DNA from: Siphonodentalium dalli
Lineage: Eukaryota > Mollusca > Scaphopoda > Gadilida > Siphonodentaliidae
Assembly: GCA_032622095.1 (NCBI GenBank)
Contig: CP136065.1
Location: 153,829,577 to 153,893,576, forward strand
DNA: 64,000 nt
Direction of reading: 5' to 3'
Shown here one piece after another: positions 11,281 through 22,554 of the stretch. Every line of letters begins with the position of its first letter. Position 1 is the first letter of the stretch. A program made the position numbers and the translations under genes. The notes beneath the pieces are model-generated. The model did not search any database. It was given only the letters and a program-made list of their open reading frames with translations, and was not told where the DNA came from.

Positions 11281-11436
11281 ATGGGGCCGACTTCTCTGGG
11301 GCCGTCTTCGCGTGGGGCCGTCTTCGTATGGGGCCGACTTCGTGCGGGGCCGACTTCTCCAGATACCGTCACTCTTATGTCCAAAGGTTCGCTATTCCCA
11401 AGGTTCTCTATATTCCTCGATATTCAGAAGGTTTTT
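11281..11436 (-). repeat. GGCCCC array plus CCAAGGTT array, second composite
   Basis: Same order and near-identical sequence to 8108-8247, again abutting the 5' end of a P1 element. Confidence 0.8.
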
Positions 11437-12630
11437 AGTCGAGTTTTTTTCCAAAACTCGACTTATAGTATGATGGGGGACGGTGGGCGGGCGGGCGGGC
11501 GGGCGGGCGGGCGGGTAGTATGATGGGGGACGGTGGCGGGCGGGCGGCGGACGGGCGGCGGACGGGCGGGCGACATGTTTTGCTTATAACTCAACCGTTT
11601 ATTGACGGATTAAAAAAAAATTTGGTGTGTTAGTACATATCCATGCACGTAAGCTACAGACAAAAAAATCTGGTTCGTCTGCACATTTATTACAGAGTTA
11701 TGGCCCTTTGAATTTTCAGCTCGTTAGCGCGATAACTTCAACAAACGTTATCCGATTTGATTGAAATTTGGTATATAGGCGTCTCCCAAGAATATCTTGT
11801 ATGAGTTCGAAAACCGGCCTGGTCCGATAAAATTTTATAGAGTTATGGCCCTTAATTAGTCATTTAAAAAAAAAATTTCAGCTCGTTAGCGCGATAACTT
11901 CAACAAACGTTATCCGATTTGATTGAAATTTGGTATATAGGTGTCTCCCAAGAATATCTCGGATGAGTTCGAAAACCGGCCTGGTCCGATAAAATTTGAT
12001 AGAGTTATGGCCCTTAATTAGTCATTTTTCACAAATTTTCAGCTGGTCAGCGCGATAATTTAACAAACATCATCCTATTTGATTGAAATTTTGATATATA
12101 GGTGTCTCCCAAGAATACCTCGGACAAGTTAGAAAACCGGCCCGGTCCGATAAAATTTGATAGAGTTATGGTCCTTAAGTAGTCATTTTGTACGAATTTT
12201 GAGCTCGTTAGCACGATAACTTCAACAAACGTCATCCGATTCAACTAAAATTTGGTATATAAGTGTCTTCCAATAATATACTGGACGAGTTCGAAAACCA
12301 GCCTGGCCCAATAAAATTTGATAGAGTTATGGCCCTTAATTAGTCATTTTTCGTGAATTTTTCGTGAATTTTTAGCTCGTTAGCGCGATAACTTCAACAA
12401 ACGTCCGATTTGTTTAAAATTTGGAATAGACATTCTTGCCAAGAATATTTCGGACGAGTTCGAAAACCAGCCTGGCCCGATAAATTTGATGGAGTTATGG
12501 CCCTTAATTAATCATTTTTCGATTGTACCTATTAATTAGTCTACCGATACTGATGCACACCAATTGGCGGTAGCCACCGGCGGTAAGCCACCGAAAACGA
12601 GACACAGCATCTCTGATGCCACCTCTTGTT
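11437..12630 (+). mobile_element. Pearl-like family P1, copy 4 (complete)
   Basis: 5' hairpin at 11438, expanded (GGGC)n/(GGAC) microsatellite to about 11570, six to seven ~160-bp monomers, then the 3' hairpin (12607-12619) and CACCTCTTGTT ending at 12630. A short internal duplication (TTTTTCGTGAA twice) is seen near 12350. Confidence 0.8.
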
Positions 12631-13163
12631 TTTAATCATTAAATAATCAGATGTTTTATCATGTAAACTGTATATATTTACTGTTTAAATGTTCCCTGGT
12701 AAATGCTGCAAGTCCCTCTAAGTTAGGGTGGATTAGTGGAGTTGTTGATGAGTTTAATCAGTGTTTTATTATCCATTTGATTTATGATCTGTGGCAGTTG
12801 ATTAGAATTGATTGGAAATCTTTATCCCTTTATAATTATTTAAGATGTGTATTTGTAGATTTTTATATATAAAATAAAATAGTTTTTCTAAGTTTTATTA
12901 AGTTGCTATTTCTTTTATTCTACTTACTATTTAATATAATTTAATTAATATGATTTATATATTTTTTGTGATATTCCTGTTTTCACTGCGTAAACACATG
13001 TCGGTGATTAATTATCACTGAACCAGCTGACTGAACAGGTGTTTGTTTTTGTAGGACAAAGGAACTTTCTGGGAGTTTCTCCTTTGAAGCTCATTTGAAG
13101 ATTTGTTTGTTTTCAAGCTGCAACTAAGATTTCAGAATCATAACCAATCTTAGAATTTATACA
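12631..13163. other. AT-rich region
   Basis: The first 55 bp match 10637-10690. The rest shows no feature. Confidence 0.4.
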
Positions 13164-13271
13164 ATGCTTCATACTGATCTTCGTTACCCTTGTGGCATGT
13201 GTGGTATTCGATGTTTTAAAGATTGCATCGAATGTACTGGCTGTAAAAAATGCAGGCACTGTTTAGTATAG
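13164..13271 (+). pseudogene. Cysteine-rich (PHD-like) fragment
   Basis: A 35-codon frame from ATG at 13164 reads RYPCGMCGIRCFKDCIEC, then TGCKKCRHC and a stop. Paired cysteines (C-x2-C, C-x2-C, C-x2-C) resemble the start of a PHD/RING-type finger found in the same class of transposon proteins. The following frame (13250-13585) overlaps it in another phase, suggesting a frameshifted single gene. Confidence 0.35.
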
Positions 13272-13585
13272 TTGACGGAGAGTACAAGGAATTGAAACGT
13301 AGTTTATTCGGATTTGGACAGTTTACATTAACCAAGGAGTTCGCAAAATTCTATGTTCGCCCGGAAATCTGGAATTCAAAATCATCAGAAGTAAGGGACA
13401 AGCATTTTAACAGATTTTTAAGAGAGATCAAGCCAGTACACGAAAAGATGCTGAGAACAACAGACGGCCAGAGGATGGTACTTACAGCAGTCAGTGCGGG
13501 AAAAAAACCAGGACAACGAAAGAGAAAACGAACGGCAAAGACAACCACAATCCCCCAAAGCAAAGTTCACAGGACCGGAGAGTGA
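13250..13585 (+). pseudogene. Transposon-like C-terminal coding fragment
   Basis: An ATG-started frame of 111 codons with coding-like composition: GEYKELKRSLFGFG, then EVRDKHFNRFLREIKPVHEKML, then GQRMVLTAVSAGKKPGQRKRKRTAK. The strongly basic tail could be a nuclear localisation signal. It lies just downstream of the PHD-like fragment in the opposite arrangement to the first element. I do not recognise a named domain. It could be the tail of a mobile gene; a host gene exon is not excluded, though no splice sites are obvious. Confidence 0.4.
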
Positions 13586-14117
13586 AATTAAACAACATAG
13601 AGATAAAGAAAACAATTTTAATACATGTATCCAAATATTTTTTTATTCAATAAAATCTTCCCAAACGAATGTCTCAATACCTTGGTTTTTCCCTTTCCTT
13701 ACTGGCCACATATATATACAATTTATTTTAATAAACTTTTCTTTCAGCTCACTGTTATATATATATGTATATTTATAAAACTGTGCTCTATTTTTCTTTT
13801 GTTGCTATTCTACTATTCTCATGTTACTTGTTCGCATTTACCAATAAAAACATCTAAAAAAAATCCAACTCTTAATTTTATCATTCAATGATTCAGTCCC
13901 ACAATTCAGTCCAATTCCCTTCAATAATCTATCAGTATTACGATCAAATTAAGCCCTTTGATTAAAGCCCTTTGTAATCAGCACCTCCACTGATTAAACA
14001 CATCGTTGTGTAAACACGCATGGCTAATCCGCCGTAATCCACTCTCGGCGAGAGGGACTTGCTGCGTTTACCGGGGACTTGCTGCATATCCAGGGACTTG
14101 CTGCGTATAGTAGAACC
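13586..14117. other. AT-rich region without features
   Basis: Pyrimidine-rich stretch, nothing recognised. Confidence 0.4.
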
Positions 14118-14370
14118 GCATTGGCATGTATAAACCAAGTCTTCTAAGTCCACAAAGCTTGGGAAATTGGTTGGGTTGATGCTGTTTTGGACCGAGAATC
14201 CGAGATACCTCCTGTTGCTCTTCTATACCAGTACCGTAACATATTTTCATTCAAAAGACATACTACATGTACATGTATAGTACCCCGACAGTCATGTGAA
14301 CCCATGAATATGATTAATCATCTCACTTGGACCACAATTAATCTGTCTTCAAAATGATATACAATGTACC
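14118..14370 (+). repeat. Interspersed repeat R3, copy 1
   Basis: Landmarks ACCAAGTCTTCT, GGTTGATGCTGTTTTGG, CTTCTATA, then GTGAACCCATGAATATG and TCTTCAAAATGATAT recur in the same order at 52235-52465, and the first half recurs inverted at 59030-59146. Confidence 0.7.
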
Positions 14371-14389
14371 ATATACTGTTATAGAAAAT

Positions 14390-14590
14390 TCCCCACCAAG
14401 ATATTATCTCGACTCTCTCGAGATTTCGAGAAAAGAATCTTGAGATATTAACATATTTTCTCGAGATCATACGGCAAGATATCAAGAAAATATGCAGAGA
14501 TCTCAAGATAATATCGCGAGATACAAGTAATATGTTCAGAGCTTGAGATGCGCATGTCAGGATCTCAAGATGTGTCGAGATATAACAATT
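14390..14590. repeat. Degenerate CTCGAGAT/ATCTCAAGAT array
   Basis: A run of about ten diverged, partly palindromic ~20-bp units built from TCTCGAGAT and GATCTCAAGATA. Confidence 0.55.
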
Positions 14591-15043
14591 AACATGTTGA
14601 ATATTCAACTTTCAAGACACTTTTTTTTCTTGGACAATGTCACAAATCAACAGTAAGCTAATTTTTGGCAAATTATTATTGATTATTTTAGCCAGTGCAA
14701 AGTTACTGCAAACACTGTCTCTGATTGTGATAGTACTGATACTAATAGCTGAATCCAATGTCAATCCGTGAGCAGCCATGGACTGGCAGTAGTCGAGTCC
14801 AGAATTTCAATACATCAAAAAATTGACATTTTTAGTATATTTTTAGACTAACATTTCGGCAGACACACAACTTTTCCTTGAATTATATTTCATATTTCGA
14901 TGTATTGAGTATGCGTAATGATTATTACACATGTCCGCTCGTATAAACGGGGTTTTAGCTAGTATTTACATCAATTTTATTTTCACATGTTTTGCCAGTG
15001 ACCGCGATATTTTTAATAAGAGACGCTCAGTGACTCACCATTT
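14591..15043. other. No recognisable feature
   Basis: AT-rich sequence. Confidence 0.4.
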
Positions 15044-15230
15044 TCATACGCGATTTTCATCTCTTCGCCATCCAAGATCTGGATCGTTTGGTGGTCTCAC
15101 ACCATGGTAATTTTGTGGTAATTCCGGCTCGTGCATGTACGCTCCCGTTGTCAAATTTAAAGTGTCTTCTGCTGACGAATCAGACGAGGAACAATCAGAT
15201 CGCAAAAAATGTTTCTGTAGTGTCAGCCAT
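15044..15230 (-). pseudogene. Frameshifted acidic/serine-rich coding fragment
   Basis: On the minus strand an ATG at 15230 starts MADTTETF, and after a run of six T the frame must shift by one to enter an open stretch with SDCSSSDSSAEDTLNL, then TGAYMHEPELPQNYHG and DPDLGWRRDENR, ending at 15044. Acidic-serine then YMHEPE is reminiscent of the N-terminus of repetitive 'P2X7-like' transposon-associated proteins, but no zinc-binding part follows. A donor-like GTGAGT lies just beyond. Could be a decayed first exon or chance. Confidence 0.25.
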
Positions 15231-15458
15231 TCTGTGGGAAATACCCAAGGTCCTTTAATACGTCACACGCTTTCTCGCAAATAACTGTTTCCGTCAAAAT
15301 AGATAATGAAGTGAGGCATCAGGCTATCATCCAGACACACACAGTCGTAAACACTCGTATCTTTCAGACAGCGGGGGATTGTTTTCTTAAATAAGTGTGC
15401 ATAACTTGATACAAATATGAATAAATGAACATATATTGAGAATTTTCGCGACGGCAAC

Positions 15459-15832
15459 TTTCAAATCTCAAGGGTGATCCGATATCGATTTTTGAAATTT
15501 GTTAATTTTTGGAGATGTGGTCCACTTCCATGTGCTCAAACGGACAAATTGCGGGTGTAAGATTGATAACTCTAAAACCAAGTGGTTATTATAAACAATA
15601 ATAACCACTTGATTTTAGAGTTATCCATCTTACACCCGCAACTTATCCGTAATTTGTCCGTTTGAGACATGGAAGTGGACCACATCTCCAAAAATTAACA
15701 AATTTCAAAAATCGATATCTGATCACTCTGAGCTTTGAAGGGTCGGTTCCTTGACTCAAATCAAATATTTTTTACCCCCGAAGCCAAAGAAATAGTAATT
15801 TAGGGGTGCTTAATCGGATTGAGTACCTTTAA
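15459..15832 (-). mobile_element. TTAA MITE family M1, foldback copy
   Basis: A large palindrome: about 140 bp (15470-15590) is repeated inverted (15600-15740) around a loop, then the family's right end CGGATTGAGTACCT|TTAA at 15829-15832. The left TTAA end is missing, so it is a rearranged inverted-duplicate copy. Confidence 0.75.
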
Positions 15833-16109
15833 GATGAGCTTGCAGCCCACCGATTGACTATTGTGAGTTAGACACAACAGTGGCTATGTCAAATTAAGCG
15901 ATGCACGATTGTCAGTCCATACGTTGTTCAAATATTGCATCAAGTTGTGACCCTTGAGCATGGTCTCACATACTGTTACTACTTCGCATAACTCATGGTT
16001 TAAAGAGTGCTTGTTTCGGGAGTCGATAGATCTTGCAGTATGTTAACCTTGATATGTACACAAATTTGTTGCAGCTGGGATTGCTTCCTCGTTGGAGGAT
16101 GTGGTTGAC
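15833..16109. other. No recognisable feature
   Basis: Spacer between MITE copies. Confidence 0.4.
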
Positions 16110-16247
16110 TACAGTAATGCCCTAAATAATTGTCTCCTTAACCACATAAAATTATGGGTAATTTTTAAGGATTTAGTCAGAAATATGTCTTGTTGCCATT
16201 CATCGGAAAGTAATTTAGGAGCGTCTAATCGGATTGAGTACCTTTAA
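16110..16247 (+). mobile_element. Chimera of MITE M4 left half and MITE M1 right end
   Basis: 16110-16210 matches the left half of the foldback MITE M4 (TA|CAGTAATGCCCTAAAT...GCCATTCATCGGAAAG). It joins at about 16211 to the last ~35 bp of M1 (CTAATCGGATTGAGTACCT|TTAA). Confidence 0.75.
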
Positions 16248-17660
16248 GTTCAACGGAATTTAAATGGGCATATATGGACTGACAACACAGTTCCGTATTA
16301 ACTGGCCTGACTTACAATTCTAACTCATTCAGTCATTGGGGCCAATTTCCCTTAATTGAGGTGGTCTCTTCGTTTTAGTGTATACGTCAAAGCATTTCTT
16401 CAATAAATTGTCTGTCGTCAACTGTGGTGGTGTTGACATATAATCGACCCAATATAATCGTTGTTCATGGCATCGGACATGTACCGTACTTCATGTCCGG
16501 GGGCCAAGTGGAGGGGAGCTGGGCGTCTCTCAGCCTTCCCCTGTCTCCACCTGGCCCTCCTGTCTGAGTCGTCCCTGCAGCGACGGGTGCGTGTCTTCTT
16601 TAATATTCCTCTTTCTCCCAATCCCGGTCTGCGTGGACTGGCCAGTCCCAGACAGGTGGATTCCGGTCCGTCCATCCAAGCCATGGCCGGCAGAGGGTTC
16701 TGCCAGACTGACCTAGTACCCTGGCGACAAAAAACTCAGTCAATCAACGGCTTAGTGCGTCAAGCACTAAATGCAACCGTCCCGTCGATTGACCGGAACA
16801 CGAATGTGTACTATGAATGAGAATGAAGATAACCCACACTCAAGAGTTAATATGCCCAGTTCCGTCGGCATCGTTCAAAGGCTGTTTGTATACTCACCTC
16901 CAGTTAACATCAGTGAGATGAATCTGGATCACTAAGTGTTGTGATAACGCACTCTGATAATGAACCCTTTGCATCAAATGTTTGTTTTGAAAGCACCCCT
17001 TTTAATTAGTCTTTACTTACCTTAACTGATTGAACGCCAGCCTCCTGACGCCCGTCACATCAAACTTTGATAATTTCTTATCTACACGCATATATAAAAC
17101 AATTGGACCGTCTTCACTACAACAAGTATCTTCACTACAACAAGTATCCAAAACACAGCGATACACATGGATGATCAGCTGACTAGCCAGTGATTTCACA
17201 TCCCGAGATTATGATATCAAACCACGTAGGCCCGTATATATAGATGGGAATTGAATTTGAATTATTTGAATATTATTTATTAATTTTATAATTTACAATG
17301 TGCAGGTTGTTATTTGAATCGTTAATAGCAATGATTAAAATTCACATACCATGGTTTGGAGCAATAAAATTATATAACCAACGATTTCTACGATCTCATT
17401 TCCGTCACATGACAAATCCTGACGAAGCCATGAAACATTTCATAATGAGCCGTAAATCGGCGCCGTCTTTTCACTTCACGCGTTGAGCATGCCTCTAACC
17501 GTGAATTATGTGATAAAACTATCAGAATTGTTAATATATAAGAAATAGATAATATCACAAAGAATGGTTGGATAATAGTTTTCAATTAGCAGACGATATA
17601 TAGCCTATGGGTACAGGGAACGCAAACAGAGCAATCGGAAATGAAAAGGACCGGACGTAA
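16248..17660. other. Unannotated stretch with a GC-rich island
   Basis: 16480-16730 is clearly GC-richer than its surroundings and is open on both strands (119 codons plus, 88 codons minus). I recognise no domain. The remainder is AT-rich without features. Confidence 0.35.
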
Positions 17661-17665
17661 ATCTG

Positions 17666-17747
17666 GGCGACGAGATATCTCGTCGCCAGCGTGCAACGTC
17701 ATGACGTTGGGCGACGAGATATCTCGTCGCCGGCGTTCAATGAGTTA
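17666..17747. repeat. Three consecutive perfect palindromes ending at TTAA
   Basis: A 22-bp perfect palindrome centred on GAGATATCTC occurs at 17666-17687 and again at 17710-17731, separated by the 16-bp palindrome CAACGTCATGACGTTG (17694-17709). The block ends CGTTCAATGAGTTAA at 17747, like the end of the 26409-26488 mini-element. Confidence 0.8.
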
Positions 17748-17925
17748 AGTGCCATTAAGTTGTCAAAACATTGGGTCATTCTTTACTCCAGTCCACTCAT
17801 TGACATAATTAATGAATAAACACATGTTTTCTTGGTCAAAATCTTGAATAATATATCATCAAAGAACATAATTACTATTAACAATTTCTGGACAACCCGC
17901 CCGTGTTTATCAGACTTTTTGACCC

Positions 17926-18615
17926 AAATGTTTTTCTGAAGAAATTTTTGTTATTTTTACTAAGTACCTTCCCGTAGTCATTTTCTAAAAAATTTCGGAC
18001 TGAGCAGAGGGTCCAGTCATATTCGGACCACTTTTCCAAACTTGACCCAAAACATTTTCGGCCCAAAATGTTTCGCCCTGCTGGCCACTTTAGAATTTGG
18101 TGTCATTTGCCACATCTTCCAAAAAAAATTGGACCGAGCACAGGTTCAAGTCTTTTTCGAACCACTTTTTCAAACTCGACCCAAAAACTTTTTTGACCAA
18201 AATGTTCCACCCAGCTGGCCACTTACAATTCCAGACTCATTGGAGCAAATTTCCCTTCATTTTTAGACTTTGCCTAATTTCAAGGCATTTCGGACTTTGA
18301 CCCAAAATTTTTGTTATTTTTTTTTACTAAGTACGTTCCCGTGGTCATTTGCCACATTTTCTAAAAAATCCGGGCTGAGCACAGGGTTTTAGTCATATTT
18401 GGACCACTTTTTCAAACTCCACCTAAAAAATGTTCTCCCAGCTGACCACTTACAAATTTGGGGTCATTTGCCACATTTTCCAAAAAAATAGGATCTCGCA
18501 CAGGTTTGAGTCTTTTTCGGACCACTTTTTCAAACTCGACCCAAAACTTTTTTCCACCCAAAATGTTCCGCCCAGCTGGCCACTTACGAATTTGGGGTCA
18601 TTTGCCACAATTTCC
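17926..18615. repeat. Tandem repeat, about 118-134-bp units
   Basis: The landmark ACCACTTTTTCAAACTCGAC recurs at about 18027, 18160, 18402 and 18520, with CCAGCTGGCCACTTAC and GGTCATTTGCCACATTTTCC between. About five diverged units. Confidence 0.8.
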
Positions 18616-18965
18616 AATATTTTGCAAATAAGGAATAAGTAACGGAATTCATATTGCTGGCATTTTCATATACTAGTACTAATATTTATTAATTAATCAG
18701 GAAAATTTCAATATGTTTATATAAATATACTCACAGTGAATGCCTTCAGGGCCTGCAAAAATTGATTTCATTCTTTTGTCATTTCAGAAAAAAAAAATTA
18801 TGATGAAGGCAACCTTATTTATTCTTCCCGCCTGATTCCAACATCAATATCATACAAAAGGATGAGTAGTACTTTTGCACTTTCATATAAGTTCGAATCG
18901 TGAAATTACAGCAATTGTATAGGTTTGTCATGCCACATTATATTTTTAAATTAACTTTAGAGTAC
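18616..18965. other. No recognisable feature
   Basis: AT-rich sequence. Confidence 0.4.
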
Positions 18966-19380
18966 TTAAAGATGCATGGTCCAATCTAATACCATAATAT
19001 CAAAAGATAATTTTTAGTTTTAATACCACTGGCAAATGAAAAAGGAAAAGTGTACATGCAAATCACCATAATTTATTTACCGCAGCTAGGAATCGTGAAA
19101 TCCACAAAAGCACCATAAGTAACATGACCAAAATGATCACAATTAACTTTTGGACGATGGCAAATTTGACTTTCTTTAAGAGGCAATCATTGGTATTTTT
19201 GCTAGGCTGAGATAATTTCAAAATGTGTTAAAATATCCTCTTTTGAAAGTCGATATCTGGCCCTCAAAATCTCCTTTTAATAGTCATATGGGTCAGATAT
19301 AATTATCTTCTGGTATAGAAATCGTACCGATGGTAGCTTTATGGTGTCAAATCAGACAGAGTAACTTTAAAAAGTTGTTC
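18966..19380 (+). mobile_element. Probable TTAA MITE related to M1
   Basis: Begins TTAAAGATGCATGGTCCAAT and ends CAGACAGAGTAACTTTAA, resembling the ends of the 20129-20449 copy (TTAAAGATGCATAATCC). The interior is diverged. Confidence 0.5.
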
Positions 19381-20128
19381 ACCCAAAATCGAGACAAATA
19401 ATTAATAGATGGCAGATAAATGCGGCTCTTAATTTAATACAGGAATTATCTTATGAGTGGCCACAAAGGAATATAACTATTCCCATGAGTAGTCCTTCCA
19501 TTCAGGCTATTAAAAGAAAGAATATCTCCGACTCCTCCCCCCTGATATTTATTAACGAGTTTGCGATTTCAAACCAGTACGGGTACGCGTACAGGTAGCT
19601 ACCTGTACCAGTACACGTTTTGTAATCACAGACTGTTTTACCGGTATAATTCATCACATCGACTGGTAATGTGTGGTGAGCCAACTGCAACAAAAAAGAT
19701 ATTATGATATAGATAGATTGTTATTCGCGTTATTGGCCAATGTTATACTTAGCGTTATTGGTTGTTGGAAATTTTTATTTAGATTAGATGAGCCCCAGGA
19801 TAATCAGTTGCTTTCATCAAGGACGAGGTGGTAGTTGGAAGATGATATTGCTTTTCTTTCACTCATATTGGTAAAATTTTCAATAATTGGATTCTACAAT
19901 TCATAGACCGATCGAGTGTTGACTATAAATCGGTTGGAATTTTTAAACTCAGAAAATAGATTATGATAGCTCAAATTTACAATTACGGTTATAGTTAAAA
20001 TTTCCAACCAATATTCGGTGTAAAATGTATTGTTTTAGACCAAGGGTCTAATATTGTCCTACATGTACTTTCAGTTAGATATAAGACCGCATTTGTCCCT
20101 TATTTTAGTTGGGGAATATTTAGTCATA
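19381..20128. other. AT-rich spacer with a hairpin
   Basis: A near-palindrome of GTACGGGTACGCGTACAGGT and its complement lies at about 19577-19612. No gene. Confidence 0.4.
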
Positions 20129-20449
20129 TTAAAGATGCATAATCCGAATTAACGCTCCCAAGTTACTATCAGATATCAATTTTTGAAGTTTGTTTTTTCT
20201 TGAAATGTGTAATTATTTGTGGCCCAGAAAAGAGTCATCAAACTGACGGTCTCGGACAAAATTGCGGATGAAGATGCTTAACTCTAAAATCAAGTGGTAA
20301 TACGGCCAACATTCTATACTATAGTTTACAGCAGTTAGCATTATTTTGTTGTAATTAATCGATTCTGATAACAAAAGCGTGTTTTGAAGAAATGTTGTTG
20401 TTGTAGCTTTATGATATGGGGACCGTCTGATCGGTTTGAGTAGCTTTAA
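20129..20449 (+). mobile_element. TTAA MITE family M1
   Basis: TTAA at both ends (20129-20132, 20446-20449). Landmarks GATATCAATTTTTGAAG, GACGGTCTCGGACAAAATTG, TAAAATCAAGTGGTAATACGG and TCTGATCGGTTTGAGTAG identify the family. Confidence 0.75.
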
Positions 20450-20950
20450 ATAAACCTTGGTTTGGAATCTTTCAACAGATCGAAGCGTCGACCCGTCGGG
20501 GCAAGGGAATATTTATCCCAAGAATTTTGATTTTTGTCGGGATCTAAACCCGGACGTTGGTTGAAATGTTAAACTTGGTAACAAAAAAGGTGTCAAAATG
20601 TAGTCTGTTTATTATACGGATTGAATAAAGAGCATTTACTTCACTTCTGTGCAAAATACAGAAAACAGCTGAAACTCAGTCTGCTTATGCTTAGATTTTG
20701 TAGAGTATGTATAGGTATTTAGTGTGTTTGGCGACCTATAGTACCACTACTACAATATACACCAGTATTGTGGTTCGAATGCGCCATGTCCGTTCAGATA
20801 GTAAATATATATTAAAATGAGAAATCAGTCCCCACCTACATACGATAAAGTAACTAAACGATTGTATTCAAATATGCAATACATAGATAAATCCACGATG
20901 ATGATATTGATGCCCTTGTACAATGGGTTGAGACAGGGACGTGATGACAG

Positions 20951-21370
20951 GGGTGTCTCAAACCCCCCCCCCCCCCCCCCCAACTTTGGTCAAATGTTCA
21001 ACATTTGGAAATTTGATATACCTGACACAACATTTGTTGGAAATTTCACACAAACAATAGGTTAAAATTGTTTTCGTGGTTTGATTTTCCAACAATTTAT
21101 TAGCGGAGAATTTGTAGTTTTTAAACCAACATTTGCATATTTTCCTATTTTTGGTCACACAATTTGGACTGAAATGGCTGTCAGAAACTGTTGGAAATTT
21201 ATCAACCTTTGGGGGGGGGGGGGTGTCAGGTCTCAATATTTCCAACAATTGGAAAGCTTGATGCCAAGGGGTTGGGTGTGCAAATGGAATTACGCGCAAA
21301 CTTGTGAATTTGATAATTGGTTCAAGGGGTGTAGTTAGAAATTCAAAGGTGGACACCCTTCCTAACGCGG
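20951..21370. repeat. C/G homopolymer-bounded repeat with TTGGAAATTTCCAA motifs
   Basis: A ~19-nt C run (about 20966) and a ~13-nt G run (about 21211) flank sequence with repeated TTGGAAATT/AATTTCCAAC. A related block lies at 38540-39400. Confidence 0.55.
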
Positions 21371-22554
21371 AGACCATCTATAGCCATGTGACCCATGTCC
21401 CTGCAATGGGCCGAGACTGCGTCTGTAGCACCATCTACTCACTCTATTAATCACAACCTGTCATTAATGCAGTGAACAAAGTTGTTAGTGAAAAGATCAG
21501 CCTTCCGTATTTATCTAAGTGCTAGAAGCCGCCTCGATAATTTGAACACAAATCCTGGGTTAAAATGACAACTTTATCAATGATATTTGCCCATGAAATC
21601 TTGCAATAAATAGGTTAACGCATAGCTGACTGGAATTTCATGGAATTCATGGACCTTTGAGTGAGAAAATCGTAGTGAAAGGCTACCGGTCAATGGGACA
21701 CATCTACCTGTTTCAATTCGCTATCGCTTTATGTGCTGCATTGAAAGTACCCAAGTGACCGTGACGATGTTCACCGATTTACCCGTATCCGTTCCCGTCG
21801 GACGGGTATTGCAAACTCGCTATTGTCTAGCATTTGTAAAATGTTGAGTATCGCAGATAAGATGAGATCCAGGGGTGGGGATTGATGGAAACATTGCTAA
21901 ATTTTAATGTTATGGAAGGTTGAGTTATGGATAAACCTATTTATTCACCAGGGGTGTTTAGTTACATATAACCATGAATTGTGCTAAGCACAAATAATTA
22001 CACTTAAGCGCAAATAATTATGCTTAATTGATTGCACTCCACTCAAGCATAATTATTTGCACTTAAAGCATTGATATATCCTTGCTGAAGAAAAGTTTAG
22101 ACCTGATGTTTCTAAATTCTATGACTAGAATGTAAAGGTTTTTGAATCAAATTTCTAATTGAATAGCTCTTGAAAATTTTGAAAATGAATGGAATATCGA
22201 ATCAAATATTTCTCAATCTTGGTAATGTTTCATCTGTTTGCCTGAATTATCTATTAAATAAATAAAACCGTTTTTGTGAACAGTGGATGAACAATTAAAG
22301 GTATCATTTCTTCAAAATATAACAAACAATTTGGAAAATACCATTTCGTCAATTTTCATGGGAGGTAATAAAAACTAAAAATAATACATCTAATTGTGTG
22401 TATTGGCGTCATGGGACAGTACTGTTCAACAGAATTGTGACATTTTTTTTCCTGTCTGCGACTGAATGTCCTCGGAATAAATTATATTGATGGTCGCGAA
22501 AACATTAAGTTAACTTAAAATGGTAGACTTTGACGGAATAATTATGAGTGTATC
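21371..22554. other. No gene; one inverted repeat
   Basis: GCACAAATAATTACACTTAAG and GCATAATTATTTGCACTTAAAG form an inverted repeat at about 21975-22070. The rest is AT-rich. Confidence 0.4.

Noticed and set aside
7838-12600. Regularly spaced repeats as a possible CRISPR array
   Set aside because: Monomers are contiguous ~160-bp units with no unique spacers, in an animal genome with introns and MITEs.
15263-15457. 64-codon minus-strand ORF upstream of the acidic fragment
   Set aside because: Hydrophobic random-looking translation; not continuous with the fragment at 15044-15230.
20958-21377. 139-codon minus-strand ORF
   Set aside because: Spans poly-C/poly-G tracts translating to Gly/Pro runs; repeat-derived.
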